Shown here in pieces: positions 8,560-15,746 of a DNA stretch of 40,257 nt (positions within the stretch are counted from its first letter, which is position 1; every line of letters starts with the position of its first letter). This DNA is from Gemmiger_A avium. Its GTDB lineage: Bacteria > Bacillota > Clostridia > Oscillospirales > Ruminococcaceae. Location: the NCBI GenBank assembly GCA_019114585.1, contig DXFE01000050.1:1-40257 (forward strand), given 5' to 3'. The position numbers were made by a program, and so were the translations under genes. Below the pieces are notes generated by a model. It had not been told where the DNA came from and made no database searches. It was given only the letters and a program-made list of their open reading frames with translations.

Positions 8560-9428
8560 CGGGCGAACGCGCCCTGACCGATATTGCCTATGTGCGGGAT
8601 CTGTGCGCACGGCACGGATTTACCCTGTCCAAGGGGTTCGGTCAGAACTTTATCGTGAACCCCGGCGTATGCCCCAAGATCGTGGAGGCCGCCGGCATCG
8701 GCCCGGAATGGGGCGTGCTGGAGGTGGGCCCCGGCATCGGAGTGCTCACCCGGGAACTGGCCCGGCGTGCGGCCCGGGTTGTGGCGGTGGAGGTGGACAA
8801 TCGTCTGCCGCCGCTGCTGGCGGAAACGCTGGCGGGATATGACAACGTGGAAATTGTCATGCAGGATATACTGAAAGTTGATATTGCCGCCCTGATCCGG
8901 GAGAAGTTTGCCGGTATGCCGGTGGCGGTCTGCGCCAATCTGCCCTACTACATCACCAGCCCGATCCTGATGCGGCTGCTGGAGGAAAAACTGCCCATCC
9001 GGCAGATCACGGTCATGGTGCAGAAAGAGGCCGCCGAGCGGATCTGCGCCGCGCCGGGTACCCGGCAGGCGGGGGCCATCAGCTATGCGGTGGCCTACTA
9101 CGCCAAGCCCCAGGTGCTGTTTTCGGTGCAGCCGGGCAGCTTTTATCCGCCGCCCAAGGTCACCAGCGCGGTGATCCGGCTGGAGGTACACCCCGAGCCG
9201 CCGGTGCCGGTGCCCGACGAGGCCGCGTATTTCCGGCTGGTACGGGCGGCGTTCGGCCAGCGGCGCAAGACCGCGGCCAACGCCATCAGCGCCGGATTGG
9301 GCCTGCCCAAGGCGCAGGTGACCGCCGCCATGGAGCAGGCGGGCCTGCCCGCCACGGCCCGGCCGGAACAGCTTACGCTGGAACAGTTCGCCGCGCTGAG
9401 CCGCGCCCTGGCACAACAGCCAAAATAA
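8556..9428 (+). CDS. rsmA: 16S rRNA dimethyladenosine transferase RsmA (KsgA)
   Basis: The 290-residue methyltransferase uses S-adenosylmethionine to dimethylate two adjacent adenines near the 3' end of 16S rRNA. It has KGFGQNF near 26-32, the SAM loop EVGPGIG (56-62) and the catalytic motif NLPYY (128-132). Length is normal. The start overlaps the protease stop (ATGA), so rsmA is the last gene of the envelope run; a terminator follows at 9450-9482. Confidence 0.95.
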   Translation: MTGERALTDIAYVRDLCARHGFTLSKGFGQNFIVNPGVCPKIVEAAGIGPEWGVLEVGPGIGVLTRELARRAARVVAVEVDNRLPPLLAETLAGYDNVEIVMQDILKVDIAALIREKFAGMPVAVCANLPYYITSPILMRLLEEKLPIRQITVMVQKEAAERICAAPGTRQAGAISYAVAYYAKPQVLFSVQPGSFYPPPKVTSAVIRLEVHPEPPVPVPDEAAYFRLVRAAFGQRRKTAANAISAGLGLPKAQVTAAMEQAGLPATARPEQLTLEQFAALSRALAQQPK

Positions 9429-9449
9429 TAGTGGTATAAAGAATGGAAG

Positions 9450-9482
9450 GCCCCCGGACACGATGTGTGCCCGGGGGCTTTT
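9450..9482 (+). terminator. Rho-independent terminator
   Basis: GCCCCCGG and CCGGGGGC arms, with a short inner ACAC/GTGT extension, are followed by TTTT. It ends the ftsE-to-rsmA unit. Confidence 0.75.
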
Positions 9483-9503
9483 GCGTGGGGGCGGCGGGGA
9501 AAG

Positions 9504-9558
9504 TTAAAGAAATCTTAAGAACAGGCCCGGGGCGGATTTAAGAAACCGGTGCTATACT
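9504..9558 (+). promoter_or_regulatory. Activator-type promoter with TTAARGAA direct repeats
   Basis: TTAAAGAA (9504), TTAAGAA (9515) and TTAAGAA (9538) are spaced by 11 and 23 bases, and a TATACT -10 box follows at 9553-9558. There is no -35 hexamer. Direct repeats at one-turn spacing in place of a -35 are the hallmark of sites for OmpR/PhoB-type response regulators. The regulator is not in the window. Confidence 0.45.
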
Positions 9559-9592
9559 GGCCCTATCGAAACAAATGAGGGGGCGGCACAAG

Positions 9593-10069
9593 ATGCGCAA
9601 CGGGGGAAAACAGGTAGTTTGGCTGCTGGGAACAGCCCTGGCGGCCTTTACGGCGGGCTGTCTGCTGCTGGCAGGCAGAGAGTGGGGCTGGGGTACCTCC
9701 GCGGTTCTGTTTGCCGCACCTGCCTGGTTGGCCGGGGCCCTGGCCCGTACCCGCCGGGGCAGCGTGCTGGCCGGTATGGCCGCCGGCCTGGGGGTATGGG
9801 CGGCGCTGGGCTGCCGGCCATTGCTTCTGGCCCCTGCGCTGGCTGCGGGCGGTGTGCTGGGTACGGCGGGCCTGCGCTGGCAGCTGGGCGGCCGGGACTG
9901 GCTGAGCCTGGCGGTCTGCATCGAGGGGGCGGCGGTACTGCTGCTGGGCGGCAGCCCGGCTATGGCGGCGGGCCGTGTGGCGGCAGGGCTGCTGCTGGCC
10001 ATCCTGGCCGCCTGGACCCCGGTGGCCGAGCCAACAGCCGCCGCGCGGCAGCTGCCCGCAAAAGAATAA
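9593..10069 (+). CDS. Small multi-pass membrane protein of unknown function
   Basis: The 158-residue protein is mostly hydrophobic and rich in Ala, Leu, Gly and Trp, with about five membrane segments joined by short arginine-bearing loops. No enzymatic motif is seen. The ATG at 9593 is preferred over one at 9575 because GAGGGGGCGG lies between them at ribosome-site distance. The promoter at 9504-9558 suggests control by a two-component system. The tRNA promoter follows after its stop. Confidence 0.6.
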   Translation: MRNGGKQVVWLLGTALAAFTAGCLLLAGREWGWGTSAVLFAAPAWLAGALARTRRGSVLAGMAAGLGVWAALGCRPLLLAPALAAGGVLGTAGLRWQLGGRDWLSLAVCIEGAAVLLLGGSPAMAAGRVAAGLLLAILAAWTPVAEPTAAARQLPAKE

Positions 10070-10079
10070 GGATTTGACC

Positions 10080-10108
10080 TTGCAAAACGCCGCCCGGTTT
10101 GCTATACT
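10080..10108 (+). promoter_or_regulatory. Promoter of the tRNA-Thr gene
   Basis: TTGCAA (10080-10085) and TATACT (10103-10108) have a 17-base spacer. The start of the mature tRNA is 15 bases after the -10 box. Confidence 0.65.
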
Positions 10109-10122
10109 GGATGGGTAATCAT

Positions 10123-10198
10123 GCTGGTGTAGCACAGCTGGTAGTGCAGCTGATTTGTAATCAGCAGGTCGGGGGTTCGAATCCGTCCACCAGCTCCA
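10123..10198 (+). tRNA. tRNA-Thr (anticodon UGU)
   Basis: The cloverleaf is clear: acceptor GCTGGTG (10123-10129) pairs with CACCAGC (10188-10194); D stem GCAC/GTGC; anticodon stem GCTGA/TCAGC with loop TTTGTAA giving TGT (10156-10158); 5-base variable loop; T arm 10171-10187; encoded CCA at 10196-10198. The T stem reads GGGGG / CCGTC, which leaves a G-G mismatch at the third pair and a G-U at the second. It is otherwise normal. Confidence 0.9.
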
Positions 10199-10240
10199 AA
10201 AACCGGCAGGCTCCGTCAGGGGCCTGCCGGTTTTTCTTTT
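10198..10240 (+). terminator. Rho-independent terminator of the tRNA gene
   Basis: AAAAACCGGCAGGC / GCCTGCCGGTTTTT (10198-10211, 10222-10235) followed by CTTTT. It starts directly after the encoded CCA. Confidence 0.8.
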
Positions 10241-10256
10241 GTGCCGCGTGCAGCGG

Positions 10257-10412
10257 TCATTCGTCCTCCTCGGCCGGGGGCGACAGCAGCAGGCCGGGTC
10301 GGGGCGAATCCAGATACATCTCTTCGCAGCTTTGCTGGGCTTCCAGCAGAATGTTGACGGCCTTTTCGCTGGCCCGGAACAGGGTATAGTACATTTCTTT
10401 ATAATCCGGCAT
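10257..10412 (-). CDS. Small conserved-looking acidic protein (51 residues)
   Basis: The frame starts MPDYKEMYYTLFRASEKAVN and ends in PAEEDE. It has an amphipathic helical N-terminal half (YKEMYYTLFRASEKAVNILL) and an acidic tail. AGGAGGG stands 7 bases before the ATG and a TTGACT-17-TATTCT promoter lies upstream, so it is very likely real. Similar short proteins that start with DYKxMYxxLF occur widely in Firmicute prophages and conjugative elements, but their role is unknown. It is divergent from the XRE gene and shares its operator region. Confidence 0.72.
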   Translation of the reverse strand: MPDYKEMYYTLFRASEKAVNILLEAQQSCEEMYLDSPRPGLLLSPPAEEDE

Positions 10413-10432
10413 TGACAATCCCTCCTGCGTAC

Positions 10433-10461
10433 AGAATAGGACAAATAGTCCTAAAAGTCAA
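10433..10461 (-). promoter_or_regulatory. Promoter of the 51-residue protein
   Basis: On the minus strand TTGACT (10461-10456) and TATTCT (10438-10433) are separated by 17 bases. The operator palindrome 10438-10452 lies within the spacer, so a bound repressor would block polymerase. Confidence 0.65.
10438..10452. promoter_or_regulatory. Operator palindrome O1
   Basis: AGGAC-AAATA-GTCCT is a perfect 5-bp-arm palindrome. It matches the second copy at 10463-10477 with a centre-to-centre distance of 25 bases. Confidence 0.7.
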
Positions 10462-10462
10462 T

Positions 10463-10477
10463 AGGACCATTTGTCCT
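10463..10477. promoter_or_regulatory. Operator palindrome O2
   Basis: AGGAC-CATTT-GTCCT has the same arms as O1. It lies just before the TATAGT box (10482-10487) that would serve the rightward XRE gene. Confidence 0.7.
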
Positions 10478-10503
10478 TTGCTATAGTGGTCCTGGTGATG
10501 CAA

Positions 10504-10707
10504 ATGAAACTGCGCATACGGGATCTGCGGGAAGACGCCGACCTGACACAGAAACAGGTGGCCGAGTACCTGCTTTGTGACCAGTCCCTGTATTCCAAGT
10601 ACGAACGGGGCGTGCGGATGCTGCCGCTGGATCTGGCGGTGCGTTTGGCCGACCTGTACAAGGTGTCTTTGGACTACCTGGTGGGACGCACCGATACACG
10701 CAATTGA
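10504..10707 (+). CDS. XRE-family transcriptional regulator
   Basis: The 67-residue protein is one helix-turn-helix domain: KLRIRDLREDADLTQKQVAE at 2-21, a Q-S-L-Y-S-K-Y-E-R-G recognition helix, and VSLDYLVGRTD at the end, a standard Xre/SinR-type pattern. The two AGGAC-N5-GTCCT palindromes between it and the divergent 51-residue gene are its likely operators. A TATAGT box at 10482-10487 would start transcription near 10494, so the message has almost no leader; ATG 10498 or ATG 10504 are both possible starts. The only ribosome-site-like bases are GGTG at 10494-10497. Confidence 0.8.
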   Translation: MKLRIRDLREDADLTQKQVAEYLLCDQSLYSKYERGVRMLPLDLAVRLADLYKVSLDYLVGRTDTRN

Positions 10708-10713
10708 GATTAT

Positions 10714-10758
10714 CCGCCCGGCAAGAGAAACCGCCTTTTGCCGGGCGGTTTGTTTTTT
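10714..10758 (+). terminator. Rho-independent terminator
   Basis: CCGCCCGGCAA (10714-10724) pairs with TTGCCGGGCGG (10738-10748), followed by TTTGTTTTTT. An inner AAACCGCC/GGCGGTTT pairing is an alternative. Confidence 0.7.
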
Positions 10759-10777
10759 GCGGCGGGGGTGCTATACT
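10749..10777 (+). promoter_or_regulatory. Promoter of the UvrA-like gene
   Basis: TTTGTT (10749-10754) and TATACT (10772-10777) are 17 bases apart; the -35 overlaps the terminator T run. Confidence 0.45.
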
Positions 10778-10823
10778 GATGAAAAACGACGGGGCTGCCC
10801 GCCGGGGAAAGGATGGGAAAACC

Positions 10824-13322
10824 ATGCAGCAGAACGACCGGCCGCAGGCCATTCAGGTGCGCGGGGCGCGGGTACACAATCTGAAAAATGTGGATGTGGA
10901 GATTCCGCTGGGCGGCGTTGTGGGGGTAGCCGGGGTGTCCGGTTCCGGCAAGTCGTCGCTGGCGCTGGGGGTGCTCTACGCCGAGGGGTCCCGCCGGTAT
11001 CTGGAGGCCCTGTCCACCTACACCCGGCGGCGGATGACCCAGGCCGCCCGGGCCGATGTGGACGAGGTTCTCTATGTGCCGGCAGCGCTGGCGCTGCATC
11101 AGCGGCCGGGGGTGCCCGGCATCCGCAGCACCTTCGGCACCGGCACCGAACTGCTCAACAGTCTGCGGCTGCTGTTTTCCCGGCTGGCCAGCCACCGGTG
11201 CCCCAACGGCCATTACCTGCCGCCCAGCCTGGCGGTGGCGGCCGGGCAGTCGCTTACCTGCCCGGAATGCGGCGCGGTCTTTTTTGCCCCCAGCGCCGAG
11301 GAACTGGCCTTCAACAGCCAGGGCGCCTGCCGCTGCTGCGGCGGCACCGGCATTGTGCGCACAGTGGACCGGGCCACCCTGGTGCCGGACGAAAGTCTGA
11401 CCATCGAACAGGGGGCCGTGGCCCCCTGGAACAGCCTGATGTGGTCGCTGATGGTGGACGTCTGCCGGGAGATGGGGGTGCGCACCGATGTGCCGTTCCG
11501 GGAACTGACCGACCGGGAAAAGGCCATCGTCTACGACGGCCCCGCCGAAAAAAAGCACATTCTGTACCAGAACAAGAAGTCCGGCCAGGCCACCGAGCTG
11601 GATTTTACCTACTACAGCGCCGTGCACACGGTGGAAAACGCCCTGGCCAAGGTCAAAGACGAGAGCGGCATGAAGCGGGTGGAGAAGTTTTTGACCGAGT
11701 CTGCCTGCCCGGAATGCGGCGGCAGCCGTTTGTCCGAGGCCGCCCGGGCGCCCCGGGTGCGGGGGCTGGGGCTGGACGAAGCCTGCCGGATGCCCTTGTC
11801 CGATCTGGTGGACTGGGTGGCCGGCGTGCCGGACAGCCTGCCGGAGGAGATGCGCCCCATGGCCCGCAGCATCTGCGACGCGTTTGCGGTCACGGCGCGC
11901 CGTCTGCTGGATCTGGGGCTGGGGTATCTGGCGCTGGACCGGGCCGCCGCCACCCTCTCCACCGGGGAACGGCAGCGGATGCAGCTGGCCAGGGCGGTGC
12001 GCAACCGTACCACCGGTGTGCTGTACGTGCTGGACGAGCCCTCCATCGGGCTGCACCCCGCCAATCTGACCGGGCTGAACGCCATCATGCGGGATCTGGT
12101 GGCGGACGGCAACTCGGTGCTGCTGGTGGATCACGACACCCAGGTACTGGCCGGGGCGGACTGGATCATCGAGATGGGCCCCGAAGCCGGGGCCCGGGGC
12201 GGGCAGGTGGTGGCCGCGGGCACCGTGCAGGATCTGGCGCAGAATCCCGATTCCCGGATCGGGCCGTTCCTCTGCGGGCGGGAACAGGTGCGGGTGCACC
12301 GCCCCGCGCCGGAAAACGAGATGTTTGCCAAAGGGGAGATCCGGCTGGTGACCGGCCCGCTGCACACGGTACAGCCGCTGGAGGTCCGCATCCCGAAAGG
12401 AAGGCTCACGGTGGTGACCGGGGTATCCGGCTCCGGCAAGACCACCCTGATCCTGGAAAGCCTGGTGCCCGCGCTGGCCGCCGCGGCGGCAGGGGGCAAA
12501 CTGCCCGCCCATGTGCGGGAACTGGAGGCCCCGGGCATCCGGCGGGTCAAGCTGATCGACGCCACCCCCATCGGGGTGAATGTGCGCTCCACCGTGGCCA
12601 CCTACGCCGGGGTGCATGACGAACTGCGCAAACTCTACGCCCGCACCCCGGATGCCAGAGAGAAAGGGTACAAGGCGGGGGACTTTTCCTACAACACCGG
12701 GCGGCTGCGCTGCCCGGTCTGCGACGGTACCGGCTCCATCGGCCTGGATGTGCAGTTTTTGCCGGATGTGGAGATTCCCTGCCCGGAATGCCGGGGCGCC
12801 CGCTACGCCCGGGAGGCCGCCGGGGTGCGGCACCCGGCGGCGGGGGTGTCCCTGCCGGAACTGATGGCCATGGATGTGCGCACCGCCCTGCCTTTGTGCG
12901 AGGGCTGGAAAACCGTGCGCACCCGCCTGGAGGTGCTGCGGGATCTGGGGCTGGGATACCTGACCCTGGGCGAAGCCACCCCCAGCCTGTCCGGCGGGGA
13001 GGCCCAGCGGCTGAAGCTGGCGGGGGAGATGGGCCGCGGCCAGGAGGATACGGTGTTCGTATTTGACGAGCCCACCATCGGGCTGCATCCGCTGGACGTG
13101 CGCACCCTGCTGCAGGTCTTCGACGCGCTGTTGGCGGGCGGGGCCACGGTGGTGGTGATCGAACACGACCAGGATGTGATCCGCAACGCCGACTGGCTGC
13201 TGGACATGGGCCCCGGCGGCGGCGAACAGGGCGGCCGGATCGTGGCAGCGGGCACCCCCGCCCGGGTGGCCGCCTGCGAAGAGAGCGTGACCGGCCGGTA
13301 TCTGCGCGGGGCCGGGCTGTAA
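10824..13322 (+). CDS. UvrA-like ABC ATPase lacking most of the UvrB-binding region
   Basis: The 832-residue protein has the UvrA plan: two ABC modules with Walker A GVSGSGKS (37-44) and GVSGSGKT (533-540), signatures LSTGERQ and LSGGEAQ, Walker B with DEPSIGLHP and DEPTIGLHP, and CxxC pairs at 146/149, 169/172, near 630 and near 653. Full UvrA has about 940 residues. Here only about 40 residues separate RCPNGH (126-130) from the LAFNSQGAC segment, where UvrA carries its UvrB-binding domain. That fits the short UvrA paralogues linked to drug resistance or unknown repair tasks rather than standard excision repair. ATG 10824 follows AAAGGATGG. Confidence 0.8.
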   Translation: MQQNDRPQAIQVRGARVHNLKNVDVEIPLGGVVGVAGVSGSGKSSLALGVLYAEGSRRYLEALSTYTRRRMTQAARADVDEVLYVPAALALHQRPGVPGIRSTFGTGTELLNSLRLLFSRLASHRCPNGHYLPPSLAVAAGQSLTCPECGAVFFAPSAEELAFNSQGACRCCGGTGIVRTVDRATLVPDESLTIEQGAVAPWNSLMWSLMVDVCREMGVRTDVPFRELTDREKAIVYDGPAEKKHILYQNKKSGQATELDFTYYSAVHTVENALAKVKDESGMKRVEKFLTESACPECGGSRLSEAARAPRVRGLGLDEACRMPLSDLVDWVAGVPDSLPEEMRPMARSICDAFAVTARRLLDLGLGYLALDRAAATLSTGERQRMQLARAVRNRTTGVLYVLDEPSIGLHPANLTGLNAIMRDLVADGNSVLLVDHDTQVLAGADWIIEMGPEAGARGGQVVAAGTVQDLAQNPDSRIGPFLCGREQVRVHRPAPENEMFAKGEIRLVTGPLHTVQPLEVRIPKGRLTVVTGVSGSGKTTLILESLVPALAAAAAGGKLPAHVRELEAPGIRRVKLIDATPIGVNVRSTVATYAGVHDELRKLYARTPDAREKGYKAGDFSYNTGRLRCPVCDGTGSIGLDVQFLPDVEIPCPECRGARYAREAAGVRHPAAGVSLPELMAMDVRTALPLCEGWKTVRTRLEVLRDLGLGYLTLGEATPSLSGGEAQRLKLAGEMGRGQEDTVFVFDEPTIGLHPLDVRTLLQVFDALLAGGATVVVIEHDQDVIRNADWLLDMGPGGGEQGGRIVAAGTPARVAACEESVTGRYLRGAGL

Positions 13323-13333
13323 GGCTGTTTGCC

Positions 13334-13362
13334 TTGCAATGGGCCGGGCAATCTGGTATAAT
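13334..13362 (+). promoter_or_regulatory. Promoter of the DUF1622 gene
   Basis: TTGCAA (13334-13339) and TATAAT (13357-13362) have a 17-base spacer. The 75-base leader carries two hairpins, GAGGGC-GCGT-GCCCTC and GCCGGGC...GCCCGGC. Confidence 0.75.
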
Positions 13363-13446
13363 CGGCTACATATGAGGGCGCGTGCCCTCTGCAGGTGCCG
13401 GGCGGCGGGATGCCCGGCGGGAAGAGAAACGAGGAGGACACCGATA

Positions 13447-13890
13447 ATGCAGTTTGAGGTCTTTATGCAGGAGCTGCTGGACGTTCTGGTTGCCAACGCC
13501 ATCCATCTGTTTGAGCTGGTGGGCGTGATCGTGCTGATCGTGGCCGGCGTACAGGGCGTGATCAACTACATCCGGCATGATCCTATGGTGCGGCTCAAGC
13601 TGGCCAAGGGCATGGCCCTCTGCCTGGAGTTCAAGCTGGGCAGCGAGATTTTGCGTACCGTGGTGGTGCGCGACTTGAGCGAGATCGCCATCGTGGGCGC
13701 GATCATTGTGCTGCGGGCGGCGCTGACCTTCCTGCTGCACTGGGAAATCAAGAACGAGGAGGCCGAGGCCGAAGCCGCCCTGAACGAGGAGTTCCGGGAG
13801 ATCAAGGCCCAGGCGGCCGCCCGGGGCTGCAGCTGCGACCCCCATTCCCACGCGAAAGCTGCTGTGCAGGAACAGGAAAAACAGGATTGA
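13447..13890 (+). CDS. DUF1622 family membrane protein
   Basis: The 147-residue protein has a hydrophobic segment near 18-40 and others near 75-103, then a charged cytoplasmic tail with CSCDPHSH, a possible metal-binding cluster. The central part (VRLKLAKGMALCLEFKLGSEILRTVV) is characteristic of DUF1622, a small family of integral membrane proteins of unknown role. GAGGAGG (13431-13437) supports the ATG at 13447. It is monocistronic, with its own promoter and a terminator at 13898-13937. Confidence 0.8.
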   Translation: MQFEVFMQELLDVLVANAIHLFELVGVIVLIVAGVQGVINYIRHDPMVRLKLAKGMALCLEFKLGSEILRTVVVRDLSEIAIVGAIIVLRAALTFLLHWEIKNEEAEAEAALNEEFREIKAQAAARGCSCDPHSHAKAAVQEQEKQD

Positions 13891-13897
13891 ACCCTTT

Positions 13898-13937
13898 GCG
13901 CCGCGCATCCGGGATACCGGGTGCGCGGCGCTTTTTG
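13898..13937 (+). terminator. Rho-independent terminator
   Basis: GCGCCGCGCA (13898-13907) pairs with TGCGCGGCGC (13922-13931), with an inner CCGG/CCGG pairing, then TTTTT. Confidence 0.75.
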
Positions 13938-13981
13938 CCGAAACCGGGAAAAAAACAAAAGTCATACTTCATCCGCTTCTA

Positions 13982-14010
13982 TTGCCCCCGGAAAATAAAC
14001 CGGGTATAAT
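13982..14010 (+). promoter_or_regulatory. Promoter of the permease-phosphoribosyltransferase operon
   Basis: TTGCCC (13982-13987) and TATAAT (14005-14010) are 17 bases apart. Transcription should start near 14017. Confidence 0.65.
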
Positions 14011-14023
14011 GATACCTGTTCGT

Positions 14024-14056
14024 CAGGCCGGGCGGTCCCGGCCTGCTTGTTTTTTT
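14024..14056 (+). terminator. Leader terminator hairpin (candidate attenuator)
   Basis: A perfect 9-bp stem CAGGCCGGG / CCCGGCCTG (14024-14032, 14037-14045) is followed by CTTGTTTTTTT. It begins within about 10 bases of the predicted transcription start and lies before the permease ATG at 14097, so it would stop most transcripts unless overcome. A second hairpin CGGGGC-GCG-GCCCCG follows. No purine riboswitch core was recognised. Confidence 0.55.
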
Positions 14057-14096
14057 GCGGGGCGCGGCCCCGTGTGTGGTGTAAGGAGCGTGTAGA

Positions 14097-15173
14097 ATGG
14101 AATACTTGCAGGATCTGCTGGCAGCCATCGGCGTGGTGCTCAACGGCATCCCCCAGGGTCTGCTGGCTATGAGCTTTGGCTTTGCTTCGGTGCCGACGGC
14201 GCTGGGCTTTATCGTGGGCGCGGTGGGCTGCCTGGCCCTGGGCAGCGTGGCCCCCATTTCTTTCCAGGCCGAGACCATTGTCATGGCCGGTTCCATGGGT
14301 AAAAACATGCGGGAACGGCTGAGCATGGTGTTCTTTGCCGGTGTGACTATGGCGGTGCTGGGCGCCTGCGGCCTGATGACCGCCATCACCAGCTTTGCCG
14401 GTGATACCGTGATTCACGCCATGATGGCCGGTGTGGGCCTGGTGCTGACCAAGCTGGCCCTGGGCATGATCAAGGAGAACGCCCTGGTTTCCATTGTTTC
14501 CATCGTGGTGGCGGCGCTGGTCTACTTCTTTATGGGGCATGACCTGGTGTACACCATCATCCTGTCCCTGGTGGCGGGCAGCGTGGCCGCCAAGATCGCC
14601 GGTCAGAAGATCGGGGAGAACGCGGTGAGCGAGAAGATGGCGACCATCAAGCTGGAAAAGCCCACCTTTAACCTGCGGGTGCTTCGCGGCGCGCTGGCTC
14701 TGGCCTGCCTGACTGTGGGCGCCAACATCGCTTTCGGCGGCATCACCGGCGGTATGGCCGGCGCCGCCCAGAACGTGGACCACCTGACCATCTACTCCGG
14801 CCTGGCCGATGCCATCAGCAGCCTGTTCGGCGGCGGCCCGGTGGAGGCCATCATCTCCGCCACCGCTTCCGCCCCCCATCCGGTGGGCGCGGGCGTGCTG
14901 ATGATGATCCTGATGGCCGCTATCCTGTTCCTGGGTCTGCTGCCCAAGATCGGCAAGTTTGTGCCCAGCCAGTCCATTGCCGGTTTCCTGCTGATCCTGG
15001 GCGCTGTGGCCACCGTGCCCGGCGACGCGGCGATCGCTTTCGCTTCTACCGAGGCCGGCGGCACCATCGTGGCCGGTGTGACCATGGGCGTGACCGCTTT
15101 CGTGGACCCCTTTGTGGGTATGCTGGCCGGTATCCTGCTCAAGACCCTGTTCGGCTTCGGCCTGGGCCTGTAA
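14097..15173 (+). CDS. Multi-pass permease, probably NCS2-like nucleobase transporter
   Basis: The 358-residue protein is almost wholly hydrophobic, with about ten or eleven membrane segments. The half-helix-like stretches SVAPISFQAETIV and GGGPVEAIISATASAPHP resemble the substrate region of NCS2/uracil-xanthine permeases, although the protein is shorter than typical members (about 430). The next gene, 15 bases downstream, is a purine-type phosphoribosyltransferase, which suggests uptake of a base followed by conversion to the nucleotide. The substrate cannot be read from sequence. GTAAGGAGCG precedes the ATG at 14097. Confidence 0.65.
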   Translation: MEYLQDLLAAIGVVLNGIPQGLLAMSFGFASVPTALGFIVGAVGCLALGSVAPISFQAETIVMAGSMGKNMRERLSMVFFAGVTMAVLGACGLMTAITSFAGDTVIHAMMAGVGLVLTKLALGMIKENALVSIVSIVVAALVYFFMGHDLVYTIILSLVAGSVAAKIAGQKIGENAVSEKMATIKLEKPTFNLRVLRGALALACLTVGANIAFGGITGGMAGAAQNVDHLTIYSGLADAISSLFGGGPVEAIISATASAPHPVGAGVLMMILMAAILFLGLLPKIGKFVPSQSIAGFLLILGAVATVPGDAAIAFASTEAGGTIVAGVTMGVTAFVDPFVGMLAGILLKTLFGFGLGL

Positions 15174-15191
15174 CCCGATAGGAGGTACATG

Positions 15192-15734
15192 ATGAACGAG
15201 TGCTATGAACTGAATGTGGCGGGCGTGACCCGTCAGCTGCCCATCATCCAGATCGCCCCGAACCTGGCCATTGCCAGCTTTGTGATCCTGGGCGACTGCG
15301 AACTGGTGACCGCCGCCGCCCCGCTGCTGGCGGAAAAGCTGCCCCAGGTGGACTATCTGGTGACCGCCGAGGCCAAGGGCATTCCCCTGGTGCAGGAGCT
15401 GAGCCGCCTGCTGGGCCTGCCCTACTACATCGTGGCCCGCAAGAGCGTGAAGCCCTACATGGAGCAGCCGCTGGTGGACGAAGTGAACTCCATCACCACC
15501 CAGAAGACCCAGACCCTGTGCCTGAACGGCAAGGATGCCCTGGCCATCCACGGCAAGCGGGTGGCCCTGGTGGACGACGTGATCAGCACCGGCGAGAGCC
15601 TGCAGGCCATCGAGCGCCTGGTGGAGAAGGCCGGCGCCCAGGTGGTGGCCCGTGCCGCCATCCTGGCTGAGGGCGACGCCGCCAAGCGGGACGACATCCT
15701 GTTCCTGGAGCCGCTGCCCCTGTTCCCCCTGTAA
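15192..15734 (+). CDS. Purine-type phosphoribosyltransferase (Apt/Xpt-like)
   Basis: The 180-residue type I phosphoribosyltransferase transfers phosphoribose from PRPP to a nucleobase. The PRPP loop is VALVDDVISTG at about 124-134, and the hood region has YYIVARKSVKPYM. The ending with EGDAAKRDDILFLEPLPLF is common in adenine/xanthine-type members of the Firmicutes. ATG 15192 is preferred over ATG 15189 because GGAGG at 15181-15185 then has 6-base spacing. It forms an operon with the permease and ends in a terminator at 15747-15783. Exact base specificity is unknown. Confidence 0.8.
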   Translation: MNECYELNVAGVTRQLPIIQIAPNLAIASFVILGDCELVTAAAPLLAEKLPQVDYLVTAEAKGIPLVQELSRLLGLPYYIVARKSVKPYMEQPLVDEVNSITTQKTQTLCLNGKDALAIHGKRVALVDDVISTGESLQAIERLVEKAGAQVVARAAILAEGDAAKRDDILFLEPLPLFPL

Positions 15735-15746
15735 TCTCTGCCTGCC

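Noticed and set aside
10099..10389. 96-codon plus-strand frame across the tRNA
   Set aside because: It covers the tRNA cloverleaf and its terminator and is antisense to the 51-residue gene.
10710..13565. 951-codon minus-strand frame opposite the UvrA-like gene
   Set aside because: Shadow of a strongly recognisable ABC ATPase; no start signal.
14011..14096. Purine riboswitch before the permease gene
   Set aside because: The leader is only about 80 bases and lacks the conserved three-way-junction bases.
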